The notes: generated by a model not told the origin, from the letters alone. Shown: positions 56,052 to 64,000, counted from the first letter of the stretch. The stretch is DNA of 64,000 bases from Neptunicoccus cionae (GCF_014643735.1 NZ_BMKA01000001.1:744001-808000); one strand, 5' to 3'. Made by a program: numbers and translations.

Positions 56052-57347
56052 TCAGGCTGCGGTCGCCTTGTTGAGCGCTTGATCCAGATCAGCGAGCAGA
56101 TCTTCCACTGTTTCAATCCCGATAGACAGGCGCACTGTGTCCGGTGCGGCACCAGCGGCTTCCTGCTGTTCCTCGGTCAACTGGCGGTGCGTGGTAGAGG
56201 CAGGGTGGATGATCAACGAACGTGTGTCGCCAAGGTTGGCCACGTGGCTGAAGATTTCCAGATTATCCACCAGCTTGATGCAGGCGTCATAACCGCCCTT
56301 CACCGCGCAAGTGAACAGGGCACCAGCGCCTTTAGGGTACAATTTGCCCGCACGCTCGGCATAGGGGGAAGACTCCAGACCAGCATAGGTGACTTTCTCG
56401 ATCCGGTCGTCTTTTTCCAGCCATGCAGCGATCTTTTTGGCGTTCGCGACGTGGCGGTCCATGCGCAGGGACAGGGTTTCAATCCCAAGCAACGTGTAAT
56501 GTGCCCCTTGCGGGTTCATCGTCATGCCCAGATCGCGCAGGCCGATGGCAATGCCGTGGAAAGTGAAGGCCAGCTCGCCAAATGTCTCATGGAATTTTAG
56601 CCCGTGATAGGCCGGTTCCGGCGCGCTCAGGGATGGGAACTTATCGCTTTGGGACCAGTCGAATTTGCCGCTGTCCACAACGCAACCACCTGTAACTGTT
56701 CCTGAACCTGTCAGGTATTTGGTAGTAGAGTGAACAACCAGCGTTGCGCCCATTTCAATCGGGCGGCACAGGTACGGCGTTGCTGAGGTGTTGTCCACGA
56801 TCAGGGGCAGGCCGGCTTTATCCGCAATCGCGGCAATCGCCGGAATATCGGTTACATAACCGCCCGGATTGGACACGCTTTCGCAGAACACCGCGCGGGT
56901 GTCGTCGTCAATTGCGGCTGCAACAGCATCCGTATCGTCGAAATCAACGAATGTCGCGGACCAGCCAAAACGCTTGATGGTCTGGCTGAACTGGGTGATC
57001 GACCCACCGTAAAGGCGTGTAGACACAACAACATTGCACCCCGGACCCATCAGCGGGAACAGGGACATGATTTGCGCCGCGTGACCCGAGGAACAGCAAA
57101 CAGCCCCGACACCGCCTTCAAGGGTGGCGATACGTTCTTGCAGAACTGCCACGGTCGGGTTGGTCAAACGGGAATAAATGTAGCCCACTTCTTGCAGGTT
57201 AAACAGGGCTGCGGCGTGGTCGGCATCGCGAAAGACATAAGAAGTACTTTGATAAATCGGAGTTTGCCGTGCGCCGGTTGCGGGATCAGGGCGCGCACCT
57301 GCGTGTACTTGTAGCGTGTCAAAGCCGTAGTTAGGTCCGTCTGTCAT
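56052..57347 (-). CDS. metY: O-acetylhomoserine sulfhydrylase
   Basis: PLP-dependent trans-sulfuration-family enzyme of 431 residues that makes homocysteine (or methionine with methanethiol) from O-acetylhomoserine. The N-terminal GFDTLQVHAGARPDPATGAR and YIYSRLTNPT are the family pattern; the PLP lysine lies in VVHSTTKYLTGSG, with VDNTSATPY before it. The methanethiol link matters because DmdA pathway products release methanethiol, which MetY can assimilate; this is inference. The gene is followed by a hairpin. It is downstream of a CoA-binding-protein gene in the same direction, 54 bases apart. I see no SAM riboswitch in the short leader. Confidence 0.93.
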   Translation of the reverse strand: MTDGPNYGFDTLQVHAGARPDPATGARQTPIYQSTSYVFRDADHAAALFNLQEVGYIYSRLTNPTVAVLQERIATLEGGVGAVCCSSGHAAQIMSLFPLMGPGCNVVVSTRLYGGSITQFSQTIKRFGWSATFVDFDDTDAVAAAIDDDTRAVFCESVSNPGGYVTDIPAIAAIADKAGLPLIVDNTSATPYLCRPIEMGATLVVHSTTKYLTGSGTVTGGCVVDSGKFDWSQSDKFPSLSAPEPAYHGLKFHETFGELAFTFHGIAIGLRDLGMTMNPQGAHYTLLGIETLSLRMDRHVANAKKIAAWLEKDDRIEKVTYAGLESSPYAERAGKLYPKGAGALFTCAVKGGYDACIKLVDNLEIFSHVANLGDTRSLIIHPASTTHRQLTEEQQEAAGAAPDTVRLSIGIETVEDLLADLDQALNKATAA

Positions 57348-57401
57348 TGTTTCCTCCGTAATCGAACAATTTGGCGCAGAGTATGCTTAATCCGCTGCTG
57401 T

Positions 57402-57878
57402 TCACAACCGTGAAGAAATGATTCCCGTGTTAAAACCGCCTTTGCGCAATTCACCGAAAAGCCGTTGGTATTCGATCTTGGGGCAGCGGTTCTGGATCAC
57501 AGTAACGCCAGCGGCTTCGGCCTCTGCTGCGGCCTCTGCGTGACATACGCCGATTTGCATCCAGATGGTTTGCAGCGCTGGCAGCAGGGACAGGCTTTGC
57601 GTGACAATGGGCGGCACAGCCTCGGAGCGGCGGAAGATATCCACCATATCGACAGTCTCATCCGTCAGTTCAGACAGATCGCCCCGCACAATTTCCCCAA
57701 GCAGTTCCTCACCGGCATAGACCGGATTGACCGGAATCACCCGATAGCCCCGCAGCCCCATGTAGCGCGCCACATAATGGGACGGGCGGATCGGATTGGT
57801 GGAAACACCAATGCAGGCAATGACTTTGGTGCGTTTCAGCACGGTGCGCAAAAGATCGTCGGAGTAGTTTTCATTCAT
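57402..57878 (-). CDS. CoA-binding domain protein
   Basis: Small cytoplasmic protein of 158 residues with a Rossmann-type CoA-binding fold: VIACIGVSTNPIRPSHYVAR (a dinucleotide-type loop), YRVIPVNPVYAGEELLGE, VDMVDIFRRSEAVPPI and a C-terminal IQNRCPKIEYQRL. It belongs to the CoA_binding_2 family (YccU-like), whose members are the ligand-binding modules of acyl-CoA synthetases standing alone. Lies upstream of metY, same strand, probably same operon, as in other Rhodobacterales. Physiological role unknown. The start ATG has a weak ribosome binding site. Confidence 0.88.
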   Translation of the reverse strand: MNENYSDDLLRTVLKRTKVIACIGVSTNPIRPSHYVARYMGLRGYRVIPVNPVYAGEELLGEIVRGDLSELTDETVDMVDIFRRSEAVPPIVTQSLSLLPALQTIWMQIGVCHAEAAAEAEAAGVTVIQNRCPKIEYQRLFGELRKGGFNTGIISSRL

Positions 57879-57968
57879 GGCAAGACCATAACGTCGGCGC
57901 GGTTGTGGCTCTACCTTAAAAACGACAGCGTTTAAAATGACAGGGTAGGGTCCGCCGCTGTTCCGCTC

Positions 57969-58062
57969 AAAAAAAGCGCCCGAAACAGAAATGCTTCAGG
58001 CGCAAGGTGTGGAACGAGGGACAGTAGTCAGAGACGGGGAGTTCCATTCTACCCGTCCAGTG
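57969..58062 (-). ncRNA. candidate small RNA ending in a T7 terminator
   Basis: On the minus strand a strong terminator, GCGCCTGAA (58003-57995) with GCGCC-type complement (57984-57976) and seven T (57975-57969), sits 190 bases beyond the YHS gene and before the CoA-binding gene. Upstream of it is an AT-rich promoter-like stretch (TTGAAC at 58089-58084, TATAAA near 58070-58065; the spacing is short), and the predicted RNA folds with GGAAC/GTTCC pairing at about 58045-58010. No ORF of note. Could instead be the YHS gene 3' UTR. Confidence 0.3.
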
Positions 58063-58133
58063 ATTTTATATTTAGGGCGGTTTGTTCAAGAGTTAAGGTT
58101 TTGTAATATAATTGTGATCACGTTGATGTTACA

Positions 58134-58187
58134 CGCCCCGTCACTTGACGGTTTAATGGTGGAAAAACCATTGTTGGGGACGGGGCG
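58134..58187. repeat. long inverted repeat after YHS gene
   Basis: Outer arms CGCCCCGTC (58134-58142) and GACGGGGCG (58179-58187), perfect 9 bp, enclosing a second perfect hairpin AATGGT/ACCATT (58155-58160, 58167-58172). Starts 8 bases after the YHS gene stop on the minus strand. It may be a terminator or 3' stabiliser without a T run. Confidence 0.6.
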
Positions 58188-58194
58188 CAGGGCG

Positions 58195-58653
58195 TCAGTT
58201 TTCCAACGGGGCGGGCCAGTGGCCATCGGCCTTTTTGATATAGCCCGGAATGTCCGCCTGCCACTTGGTCCGCACTTCAAGATTGAAGTTCAAGTACAGT
58301 TTGCCATCCACGATGGTCCAGGCCTCTGGCTCGGTGGGTGCAACATAACCGCGTGCCATCGCAAAGGCACAGTAACCGCCATATTGGGGGGCATATTTTT
58401 CAGGATCGGAGGAAAAGGTTGCGGCGTTTTCGGCGCTTGCAAACAGCCATGTAGAGCCGTTCCAATCAACCGAATGGGCGCGAGATCCTGCCACCGGCTT
58501 GCCTAGAGAAAAATACGCCACAGTATCTGTGCCATCAATCGCGATCGAATCTTCGGTGTATACTGGTGGACTCTTGGCGGCGGCCATTGGGGCGACCAGT
58601 GTCACAGCGCTTGCGCTGAAAAGCGCAAGGATCGCACGGCGGTTAAGTTTCAT
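58195..58653 (-). CDS. YHS-domain exported protein
   Basis: Periplasmic protein of 152 residues. The N-terminus MKLNRRAILALFSASAVTLV has a twin-arginine-like pair and a signal segment ending near AAAKS. The rest is a YHS-type metal-binding domain: VAYFSLGKPVAGSRAHSVDW, WLFASAENAATFSSDPEKYA and QYGGYCAFAMARGY, the pattern of periplasmic YHS proteins thought to bind metals. No partner genes are seen; a structured element follows its stop. Confidence 0.87.
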   Translation of the reverse strand: MKLNRRAILALFSASAVTLVAPMAAAKSPPVYTEDSIAIDGTDTVAYFSLGKPVAGSRAHSVDWNGSTWLFASAENAATFSSDPEKYAPQYGGYCAFAMARGYVAPTEPEAWTIVDGKLYLNFNLEVRTKWQADIPGYIKKADGHWPAPLEN

Positions 58654-58782
58654 GTGGGTCTCCTAAAGTTTGAACTCCAGAAGATGCTAGCGGTTAAATT
58701 CGGCCCGCTCTATAGCCGACACGGCGATTTGAGGGCGCGTTATCTTTCGTGGGGCATCCGTGATCGCCCCGTTACCGAACCG

Positions 58783-59574
58783 TTACCGCAAGCGCGCGGC
58801 TTCATAAAGACCGACTGCCGCTGCGTTTGACACGTTGAGCGAACCGAAACCGCCAGCAAAGCGGATTTTAGCAATGATGTCACAGCTTTCACGGGTCAGC
58901 TGCCGCAAGCCCGGACCTTCCGCCCCAAGCGCAAGAGCCACGGGCATCTGTGCGGATTTCGTCAGCTCTTCCGCCAGATCGGCATCCCCCAGTCCGTCCA
59001 GACCAATGATGAAGTACCCCATCTCTTTAAGCGCCTTCATCGAAGTCGCAAGGTTTTGCACCCGGAGGTAAGGCTGACGTTCCAGCGCACCTGAAGCCGT
59101 TTTTGCCAGCGCGCCGGTTTCAGGCGCAGAATGGCGATGGGGGGCTATTACCGCGCGGGCGCCAAAAACCTCGGCAGAGCGCAAAATTGCGCCGATGTTA
59201 TGGGGATCGCTTACGCGGTCGAGCAGCAAAACCACGGGGTTTTCGCCCCGTGGCGCACAGCGTTCAGACAGGCTGCCCCAGATCAGCGGGTCCACTTCAA
59301 GTGCGGCCCCCTGATGCACGGATTGCGCATCCAGCGGGGCCGAAAATTTGCGCGGGTCTTGCACGTCCGGTTCGATATTGCCTGCTGCAACAGCGTCTTC
59401 CAGTTTCGCCAGCGCATTCGGCGTCAAGATCAGCTTGTGCTTCACCCGCGCGGGGTTCATCAAAGCATCGCGCACCGCATGCAGACCGAACAGCCAGACC
59501 GTTGCCGGAGTTTCACCGCGTTTTTCCCGCTCTTTTTCAACAACCCATGTGGGTTTCTTGGGTTTTCTGGCCAT
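58783..59574 (-). CDS. rlmB: rRNA 2'-O-methyltransferase RlmB
   Basis: SpoU/TrmH-family SAM methyltransferase that 2'-O-methylates G2251 of 23S rRNA. It has 263 residues: an N-terminal L30e-like RNA-binding domain (LFGLHAVRDALMNPARVKHK) and the trefoil-knot domain with the three signature motifs: LDRVSDPHNIGAILRSAEVF (motif 1), ALALGAEGPGLRQL (motif 2) and FGSLNVSNAAAVGLYEAAR (motif 3). The lysine-rich start is usual. The tRNA-Tyr gene is divergent. The substrate base is inferred from the subfamily pattern. Confidence 0.92.
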   Translation of the reverse strand: MARKPKKPTWVVEKEREKRGETPATVWLFGLHAVRDALMNPARVKHKLILTPNALAKLEDAVAAGNIEPDVQDPRKFSAPLDAQSVHQGAALEVDPLIWGSLSERCAPRGENPVVLLLDRVSDPHNIGAILRSAEVFGARAVIAPHRHSAPETGALAKTASGALERQPYLRVQNLATSMKALKEMGYFIIGLDGLGDADLAEELTKSAQMPVALALGAEGPGLRQLTRESCDIIAKIRFAGGFGSLNVSNAAAVGLYEAARLR

Positions 59575-59717
59575 GATCCGCTGCCCTTGCTCTCGTGTTT
59601 ATCCCGTGTCGCAGATGCTTAAAGCCACTGCAAGAGCTACGGGATGAACAAGAAGAAAGATTGATGCAAGATTAGTGGTTGACGCCACCCAAGCGCATCG
59701 CTAAATCGGGCGGCGTT

Positions 59718-59801
59718 GGGCGACGTGCTGCAAGGTGCGGCAGCGGACTGTAACTCCGCCGAGGTGACTCATGCCTGGTTCGATTCCAGGGTCGCCCACC
59801 A
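59718..59801 (+). tRNA. tRNA-Tyr (anticodon GTA)
   Basis: 84 nt including encoded CCA. Acceptor arms GGGCGAC and GTCGCCC are perfect. Anticodon stem GCGGA/TCCGC surrounds loop CTGTAAC (GTA, tyrosine). It has a long variable arm as expected for a class II tRNA, and a CTGG-TTCGATT-CCAG T arm. A T run follows. Confidence 0.95.
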
Positions 59802-59817
59802 TTTTTCTGGTCCCCGT

Positions 59818-60288
59818 TTAACGGGCTTCCAGATCCGCGATGAGGGCTTTCATCTCTCCGATTTCACGACGTTGTGCTTCAATAATGGAGTTGGCCAGTT
59901 CCTGTACACGGGGATCGGTGATTTCCGCACGTTCACTGGTCAAAATCGCGATGGAGTGATGGGGAATCATCGCCTTCATCCAGCTAACGTCCTGCACCGT
60001 TTCTTGCGAGCGCACGAGCCAGAGCGCAACTGCGAAGACCAGTGCTGATCCGACGTAGATCGCTGTATTCACAGACTTATTGTTATACATGCCAAGCATG
60101 AACGTCAGCATGACAACGGCCATAACTGCGCCCATGACGAAGGTCATGTAGAATCGTGTTTCACTAAAAAACAGATGGTCCACGGCATAAGTGTTCAGGT
60201 ACATTAACCCGAACATGATCGCTGTAGATGTGCCAATCATGGCGAAGAAACGGCCATAGGCGCTGTTTTGGTTGTTATCGTTCATCAT
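59818..60288 (-). CDS. DUF305 membrane protein
   Basis: 156 residues with three to four hydrophobic segments (about 15-32, 45-65 and 75-92) and a C-terminal DUF305 domain. The domain motif is MKAMIPHHSIAILTSERAEI with the paired histidines, then VQELANSIIEAQRREIGEMK. DUF305 domains are four-helix ferritin-like folds and often act near copper or metal handling genes, with the His/Met residues proposed as ligands; here none are nearby. The gene is convergent with tRNA-Tyr. Confidence 0.88.
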   Translation of the reverse strand: MMNDNNQNSAYGRFFAMIGTSTAIMFGLMYLNTYAVDHLFFSETRFYMTFVMGAVMAVVMLTFMLGMYNNKSVNTAIYVGSALVFAVALWLVRSQETVQDVSWMKAMIPHHSIAILTSERAEITDPRVQELANSIIEAQRREIGEMKALIADLEAR

Positions 60289-60370
60289 TCCCTCCGTTGA
60301 AGTGATTATAAAGTCACAACAAGATTCCAGTGCGGGAGGGTTCCAAGATTTTTTAAAAAATTTGACAGCG

Positions 60371-61225
60371 TTATTCTTCGTCGATCACCGGATTGGCGCA
60401 GATGCCGATGCCTTCTATTTCCACCTCAATCACTTCGCCCGGTTTCAGAAAACGGGGCGGCGTGCGGGCATATCCAACGCCAGGTGGCGTGCCCATTGCA
60501 ATCATGTCGCCCGGATTCAATGTGGCAAATTCAGAAATGGTCGCGATGGCTTTGTTAACCGGCCACATCATTTCCGATGTATTGGCGCTTTGCAGGATTT
60601 CTGTGCCGACACGGGATTCGATTTTCAACCCGCTGGCGCCTGTCGGGAGATCATCTGCCGTAACCACATAGGGGCCAACCGCGCCGGTGTTGTCAAAGTT
60701 CTTGCCGGGCGTCCATTGCGGGGTCTTGCGCTGGAAATCCCGAACCGACCCATCGTTAAACACCGTATACCCGAACACATGATCAAGCGCGTCATCCGGC
60801 GAGATATGCCGCCCGCCTTTGCCAATAACCACCATCAGTTCCGCTTCGTAGTCAAGCTTGGTCGAGCTTTTAGGGCGTACCATCGGCGCGCCGGACGGCA
60901 TCAGGGACTCAAGTCCGCGCATGAACAGGGCAGGGTAGGTCGGCATATCATGTCCGCCTTCACTGGCGTGGTCGGCATAATTCAGCCCCAGACAAATCGT
61001 CTTACCCGGACGTTCAATAGGCAGTGCTGGAAGAATGTCTTCAATCGCAACCTTATCCGATCCGGCGATCCGCGCGGAAAGACTGGCGAGCAGTTCAGGA
61101 TTGGTCAGGAGTGATCTAAGATCAGAGCCGACCGCGCTGGATAAAAGGGAGAGATTGGTGGCTGCATCGTCATTGACCGCAAAGACGGAGTTCCGTCCAG
61201 CATGTTTCCCAACCAATAATTTCAC
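60371..61225 (-). CDS. fumarylacetoacetate hydrolase family protein
   Basis: FAH-superfamily enzyme of 284 residues. Family blocks: ICLGLNYADHASEGG, then LDYEAELMVVIGKGGRHI (metal-ligand glutamates), HVFGYTVFNDGSVRDFQRKT, GPYVVTADDLPTG and GDMIAMGTPPGVGYARTPPR. Members are hydrolases or decarboxylases such as oxaloacetate tautomerase or acylpyruvase; the substrate cannot be read. Start GTG at 61225 (AGGGATACACGC upstream) gives the natural N-terminus VKLLVGKHAG; TTG at 61288 would add 21 codons. It ends well before the DUF305 gene. Downstream neighbours give no clue. Confidence 0.88.
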   Translation of the reverse strand: MKLLVGKHAGRNSVFAVNDDAATNLSLLSSAVGSDLRSLLTNPELLASLSARIAGSDKVAIEDILPALPIERPGKTICLGLNYADHASEGGHDMPTYPALFMRGLESLMPSGAPMVRPKSSTKLDYEAELMVVIGKGGRHISPDDALDHVFGYTVFNDGSVRDFQRKTPQWTPGKNFDNTGAVGPYVVTADDLPTGASGLKIESRVGTEILQSANTSEMMWPVNKAIATISEFATLNPGDMIAMGTPPGVGYARTPPRFLKPGEVIEVEIEGIGICANPVIDEE

Positions 61226-61538
61226 GCGTGTATCCCTGTCGCCTGTCGTTGCGTTCCTGTCGTAAGGCGATACCCCACTCCGATGCAACTGTTTCCCAGT
61301 GCAGTGCGATGGAATGGCAAAATTCGTGCTAATACGTCCCTACTGGGAAGAGTTTAAGCGGGTTTTGCAGATCATGCGCTGTCGAATTTTGCAAAGGTGT
61401 TGTTGCGTTTTTGAAGATTCGTTGCGGGCGCGGCAGCATTAGTGCGGTCTGAGGGGCGCGGTTTCCCCCGGCTTTTACAGCAAAGAGGCGCAGACGGTCA
61501 GACCGCTGCGCCTCTTGTTCGATTGATAGAAGAAGGGA
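61226..61538. other. 313-bp gap with a strong hairpin
   Basis: No gene. Holds the FAH promoter region, a TTTGCAAA octamer at 61388-61395 and the terminator described separately. I found nothing else. Confidence 0.5.
61483..61516. terminator. long hairpin after the aminotransferase gene
   Basis: AAGAGGCGCAG (61483-61493) and CTGCGCCTCTT (61506-61516) are perfect, with a continuing inner stem CGGTC/GACCG (61495-61499, 61501-61505) and a single-base loop. Total stem is 16 bp with one bulge. It lies 22 bases past the stop of the minus-strand aminotransferase gene. Confidence 0.75.
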
Positions 61539-62909
61539 TTAACCCAGCACTTCCTTGACGGCTTCAACGGTTACGCCAACCACATGATCGACCTCGGCTT
61601 CGGTGATGCACAGGGGGGGCGCAAAGCCGATGATGTCCCCTTGGGGCATGGCGCGGGCGATGACATCGCGGCTGGCCATCGCAGCCGAGATCGACGGGCC
61701 AATCTTGCGAGAAGCGTCAAAAAAGCCGAGCGGTTCTGTCGTGTCGGCAAATTCCACAGCGCACATCAGGCCTTCGCCGCGCACTTCGGCCACATTTGGG
61801 TGATCCGCCAGCGCTTCGGTAAGGGCTTTCTGCAGGTAGGGACCGGTTTTGCCAGAGTTCTCTACCAGCCCCATTTCGTCGATTAGGTTCAGGTTGGCCA
61901 CACCCGCAGCGGCACCAATCGGGTGCGCGGAATAGGTCCAGCCGTGGCCGATAGGCCCGTTTTCATCGGTACCGTTTTCCAGCACTTTCCAAACCTTATC
62001 CGACACGATGGAACCGGACAGCGGCGCGTAGGCAGAGGTCAGGCCTTTCGCGATGGTGATGATGTCCGCCTCAATCCCGTAATGGTCCGAACCGAACATG
62101 CTGCCCAAACGGCCAAAGCCTGTAACCACTTCATCCGCGATCAGCAGGATGTCGTATTTCTTCAGAACCGCCTGAATCGCCTCCCAGTATCCTTCGGGCG
62201 GAGGCACAATGCCACCGGTGCCAAGAACGGGTTCACCGATAAAGGCGGCAACCGTGTCCGGTCCTTCGGCGAGGATCAACTCTTCCAGTTTGGCCGCACA
62301 ATCCGCCGCAAACTCAGCCGGGCTCATCGCAGTATCTTTGCGGCGCAGGTAATAGGGCGCTTCGGTGTGGATGACTTGGGACAGGGGCAGGTCGAACTTG
62401 TTGTGGAACAGTTCCAGACCGGTCAGCGAACCTGTCATCAGGCCGGACCCGTGATAGCCGCGCCAGCGCGAGATGATCTTTTTCTTTTCAGTGCGGCCAA
62501 GGATGTTGTTGTAATACCAAACCAGTTTGATGTTGGTTTCATTGGCGTCCGAACCGCTTTGCCCGAAATAGACTTTGGACATATTGTCCGGTGCGCGGTC
62601 CAAAATCATCTTGGACAGGGTGATCGAGGCTTCGGTGCCATGGCCTACATAGGAATGGTAATAGGCCAGTTCGTGGGCCTGCTTTGAGATCGCCTCAGCG
62701 ATTTCAGTGCGCCCGTAGCCTACGTTTACGCAATAAAGCCCCGCAAAAGCGTCCAGCATCCGGCGGCCGTCGCGATCCGTGATATGCACGCCGTCGCCGC
62801 TGCTGATCACCCGTGTCGGGGTTTCGCCCCGTGCGTGTTGCGCAAGATGGGTGGAGGGATGGAAGAAATTCTCGCGGTCCCATTCGGCCAGTTGGTCATT
62901 GTTCAGCAT
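61539..62909 (-). CDS. class III aminotransferase, omega type
   Basis: PLP-dependent aminotransferase of 456 residues. Typical blocks: ARGETPTRVISSGDGVHITD, VYFGQSGSDANETNIKLVWY, IADEVVTGFGRLGSMFGSDH (PLP Asp in DEV) and the Schiff-base lysine in ITIAKGLTSAYAPLSGSI. The group transfers amino groups from omega-amines or beta-alanine/taurine/putrescine to a keto acid; the exact substrate is unknown. Start ATG at 62909 follows AAAGGGCGTAGC. It is divergent from an Lrp-type regulator 103 bases away, which may control it in response to an amino acid. Confidence 0.9.
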   Translation of the reverse strand: MLNNDQLAEWDRENFFHPSTHLAQHARGETPTRVISSGDGVHITDRDGRRMLDAFAGLYCVNVGYGRTEIAEAISKQAHELAYYHSYVGHGTEASITLSKMILDRAPDNMSKVYFGQSGSDANETNIKLVWYYNNILGRTEKKKIISRWRGYHGSGLMTGSLTGLELFHNKFDLPLSQVIHTEAPYYLRRKDTAMSPAEFAADCAAKLEELILAEGPDTVAAFIGEPVLGTGGIVPPPEGYWEAIQAVLKKYDILLIADEVVTGFGRLGSMFGSDHYGIEADIITIAKGLTSAYAPLSGSIVSDKVWKVLENGTDENGPIGHGWTYSAHPIGAAAGVANLNLIDEMGLVENSGKTGPYLQKALTEALADHPNVAEVRGEGLMCAVEFADTTEPLGFFDASRKIGPSISAAMASRDVIARAMPQGDIIGFAPPLCITEAEVDHVVGVTVEAVKEVLG

Positions 62910-63012
62910 AGCTACGCCCTTTCTTTTGTGTTGCGCGCAGCATAGCAACGCTGCGTGACGAAACGATGCAAATCGGGTAGTATCGCGCCTAATTTATGCA
63001 AGGATTAACCAT

Positions 63013-63492
63013 ATGGCTGCCAAATCCCCCACATTGGACGATTTTGACCGCAAAATTCTGCATGAGGTTCAGCAGAACAATCAGTTGACCTCGACTCAAC
63101 TGGGGGAACGGATCGGCCTGTCGCCCACCTCTGCCCAGCGCAGGTTGAACCGGCTGCGCAAGGATAAGGTGATCAAGGGGGATATCTCGATCATCTCCGG
63201 TGCGGATGTGGGGCGCACGTTAACCATGATTGTGTCTGTTCAGCTTGAACGGGACCGCTCTGACATTATCGACCACTTCAAGAAAGACGTGCGCAACGAA
63301 CCCATCGTGATGAGCGCGTATTACGTCACGGGCGACAGTGACTTTGTGCTGATCATCAGCGCCCGTGATATTAAGGAATATGAAGGGTTTACCCGCAAAT
63401 TCCTCTATGACAATCCTGACATTAAAGGGTTCAAAACCACGGTGGTGATGGACCAGATCAAAACGTCCTTTTACGTCCCCCCATGGGAGTGA
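63013..63492 (+). CDS. Lrp/AsnC family transcriptional regulator
   Basis: 159 residues. An N-terminal helix-turn-helix (about 8-60: LDDFDRKILHEVQQNNQLTS, GERIGLSPTSAQRRLNRLRK) and a C-terminal RAM ligand-binding domain (VSVQLERDRSDIIDHFKKDV, SAYYVTGDSDFVLIISARDI). Lrp-type regulators sense amino acids and act as multimers. It is divergent from the class III aminotransferase, the likely target. Its N-terminus, MAAKSPTLDDFD, starts at the first ATG. A partial enolase-superfamily gene converges on its end, 6 bases away. Confidence 0.93.
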   Translation: MAAKSPTLDDFDRKILHEVQQNNQLTSTQLGERIGLSPTSAQRRLNRLRKDKVIKGDISIISGADVGRTLTMIVSVQLERDRSDIIDHFKKDVRNEPIVMSAYYVTGDSDFVLIISARDIKEYEGFTRKFLYDNPDIKGFKTTVVMDQIKTSFYVPPWE

Positions 63493-63498
63493 TCGGCC

Positions 63499-64000
63499 CT
63501 AGGCGTCCAGTTCGGATTTGCGATAGTCGGCCTTGTCGAGCCATTCGGGATTAACCTCTATCCCCCAGCCCGGTGCATCCGTGACGGTGGCCTTGCCATC
63601 GCGGATTTCATAGGGGTCGTGGGTGAACAGAATCTCCTGCCACGGGTAGTAATCCAGCCCCTCAATGGAAAACTCCAGATATTTGCCCGCATTGGGAATG
63701 GCCCGCAGCAGGTGCATCGTAAATAGCGTAACCAGCGACAGGTTGGCCGCATGAGGTGTGACCGGAATCCCCGCATCCGCAGCCATTTTCGCAACCCGCA
63801 TGGTGCGGGACATGCCGCCAAGGTACAGCACGTCGGGTTGCACAATATCCACGATCCGCCCGTCAATCATTTGCTGCCAGTTGGCCATCATACAGTCCTG
63901 CTCGCCCCCGGTAATATCCAGATCGAGCGCATCTGTGACCTCTTTCGTCTGCGCGAATTCCCAATAGGGGCAGGGCTCCTCGTAATGGGAAATTCCGTTG
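63499..64000 (-). CDS. enolase-superfamily (MR/MLE) enzyme, 5' part missing
   Basis: The C-terminal part of a mandelate racemase/muconate lactonizing enzyme-type protein; the gene runs off the window end, and the frame stays open to base 64000. Visible metal and catalytic parts: the EEPCPYWE and GGEQDC segments (metal-binding Asp/Glu strands), QPDVLYLGGMSRTMRV, and TPHAANLSLVTLF, where the His is a likely catalytic base. Sugar-acid dehydratases of this group share such motifs; substrate unknown. Methionine codons at 63891 are internal, not starts. Ends 6 bases from the Lrp gene stop. Confidence 0.87.
   Translation of the reverse strand, partial: NGISHYEEPCPYWEFAQTKEVTDALDLDITGGEQDCMMANWQQMIDGRIVDIVQPDVLYLGGMSRTMRVAKMAADAGIPVTPHAANLSLVTLFTMHLLRAIPNAGKYLEFSIEGLDYYPWQEILFTHDPYEIRDGKATVTDAPGWGIEVNPEWLDKADYRKSELDA

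Noticed and set aside
57348-57401. SAM riboswitch before metY
   Set aside because: The leader is only 54 bases and lacks any recognisable SAM-II or SAM-V pattern.
61388-61395. TTTGCAAA octamer as a PccR site
   Set aside because: A single copy, no second half-site 4 bases away, and no propionate-related gene adjacent; likely chance in AT-rich DNA.

Overview
The window (64 kb, GC-rich apart from one AT-rich patch at about 2.8-4.4 kb) looks like chromosome of a marine alphaproteobacterium of the Roseobacter group (Rhodobacterales). The strongest reasons are a DMSP demethylase gene (dmdA) next to acuI, a trgA-trgB-cysK cluster as described in Rhodobacter, a pccB / small genes / pccA / methylmalonyl-CoA mutase cluster with a PccR-type regulator and TTTGCAAA boxes, and several small protein families typical of Rhodobacterales. 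I see no phage, insertion sequence, CRISPR array, rRNA operon or replication origin.

Layout. 1-12 kb: 3' part of a catalase, an RTX-like protein, an AT-rich patch with genes of unknown function beside tRNA-Arg(CCG), a divergent two-component pair (NarL-type regulator / 7TMR-DISM histidine kinase) and a 1563-residue RTX protein. 12-16 kb: GntR regulator with a paired operator, then DinB-family gene, dmdA and acuI in one operon (DMSP demethylation and acryloyl-CoA reduction). 16-25.7 kb: VOC protein, class V aminotransferase, photolyase, cyclopropane fatty acid synthase, trgA, trgB (Nudix), cysK and an MscS channel. 25.7-44 kb: propionyl-CoA region, with pccR, a Bcr/CflA exporter, a serralysin-type protease, pccB, four small genes, pccA, a DUF4174 gene, a membrane protein, methylmalonyl-CoA mutase, malic enzyme-PTA fusion and prpE. 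44-56 kb: a degenerate NtrC-like regulator, SPOR protein, 8-oxoguanine and guanine deaminases (convergent), DUF6165 and TPR-glycosyltransferase-like genes, mgtE, and a 2.7-kb gene for a repeat-rich membrane protein that may join PilM-like and PilP-like ends. 56-64 kb: metY, CoA-binding protein, a candidate small RNA, YHS protein, rlmB, tRNA-Tyr, DUF305 protein, FAH-family hydrolase, class III aminotransferase divergent from an Lrp regulator, and the end of an enolase-superfamily gene.

How it fits together. DmdA removes a methyl group from DMSP. AcuI reduces acryloyl-CoA, and PrpE can make acyl-CoAs from propionate (and, in relatives, acrylate). PccAB and the mutase carry propionyl-CoA to succinyl-CoA, and the malic enzyme links C4 acids to pyruvate. 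So much of a route from DMSP or acrylate carbon to central metabolism lies within 30 kb, under at least two dedicated regulators (GntR and PccR). dmdB, dmdC, dmdD and methylmalonyl-CoA epimerase are not in the window. Three RTX proteins are present without a type I exporter, which must be encoded elsewhere.

Limits. All calls come from reading the sequence and recalled family features; no database search was run.
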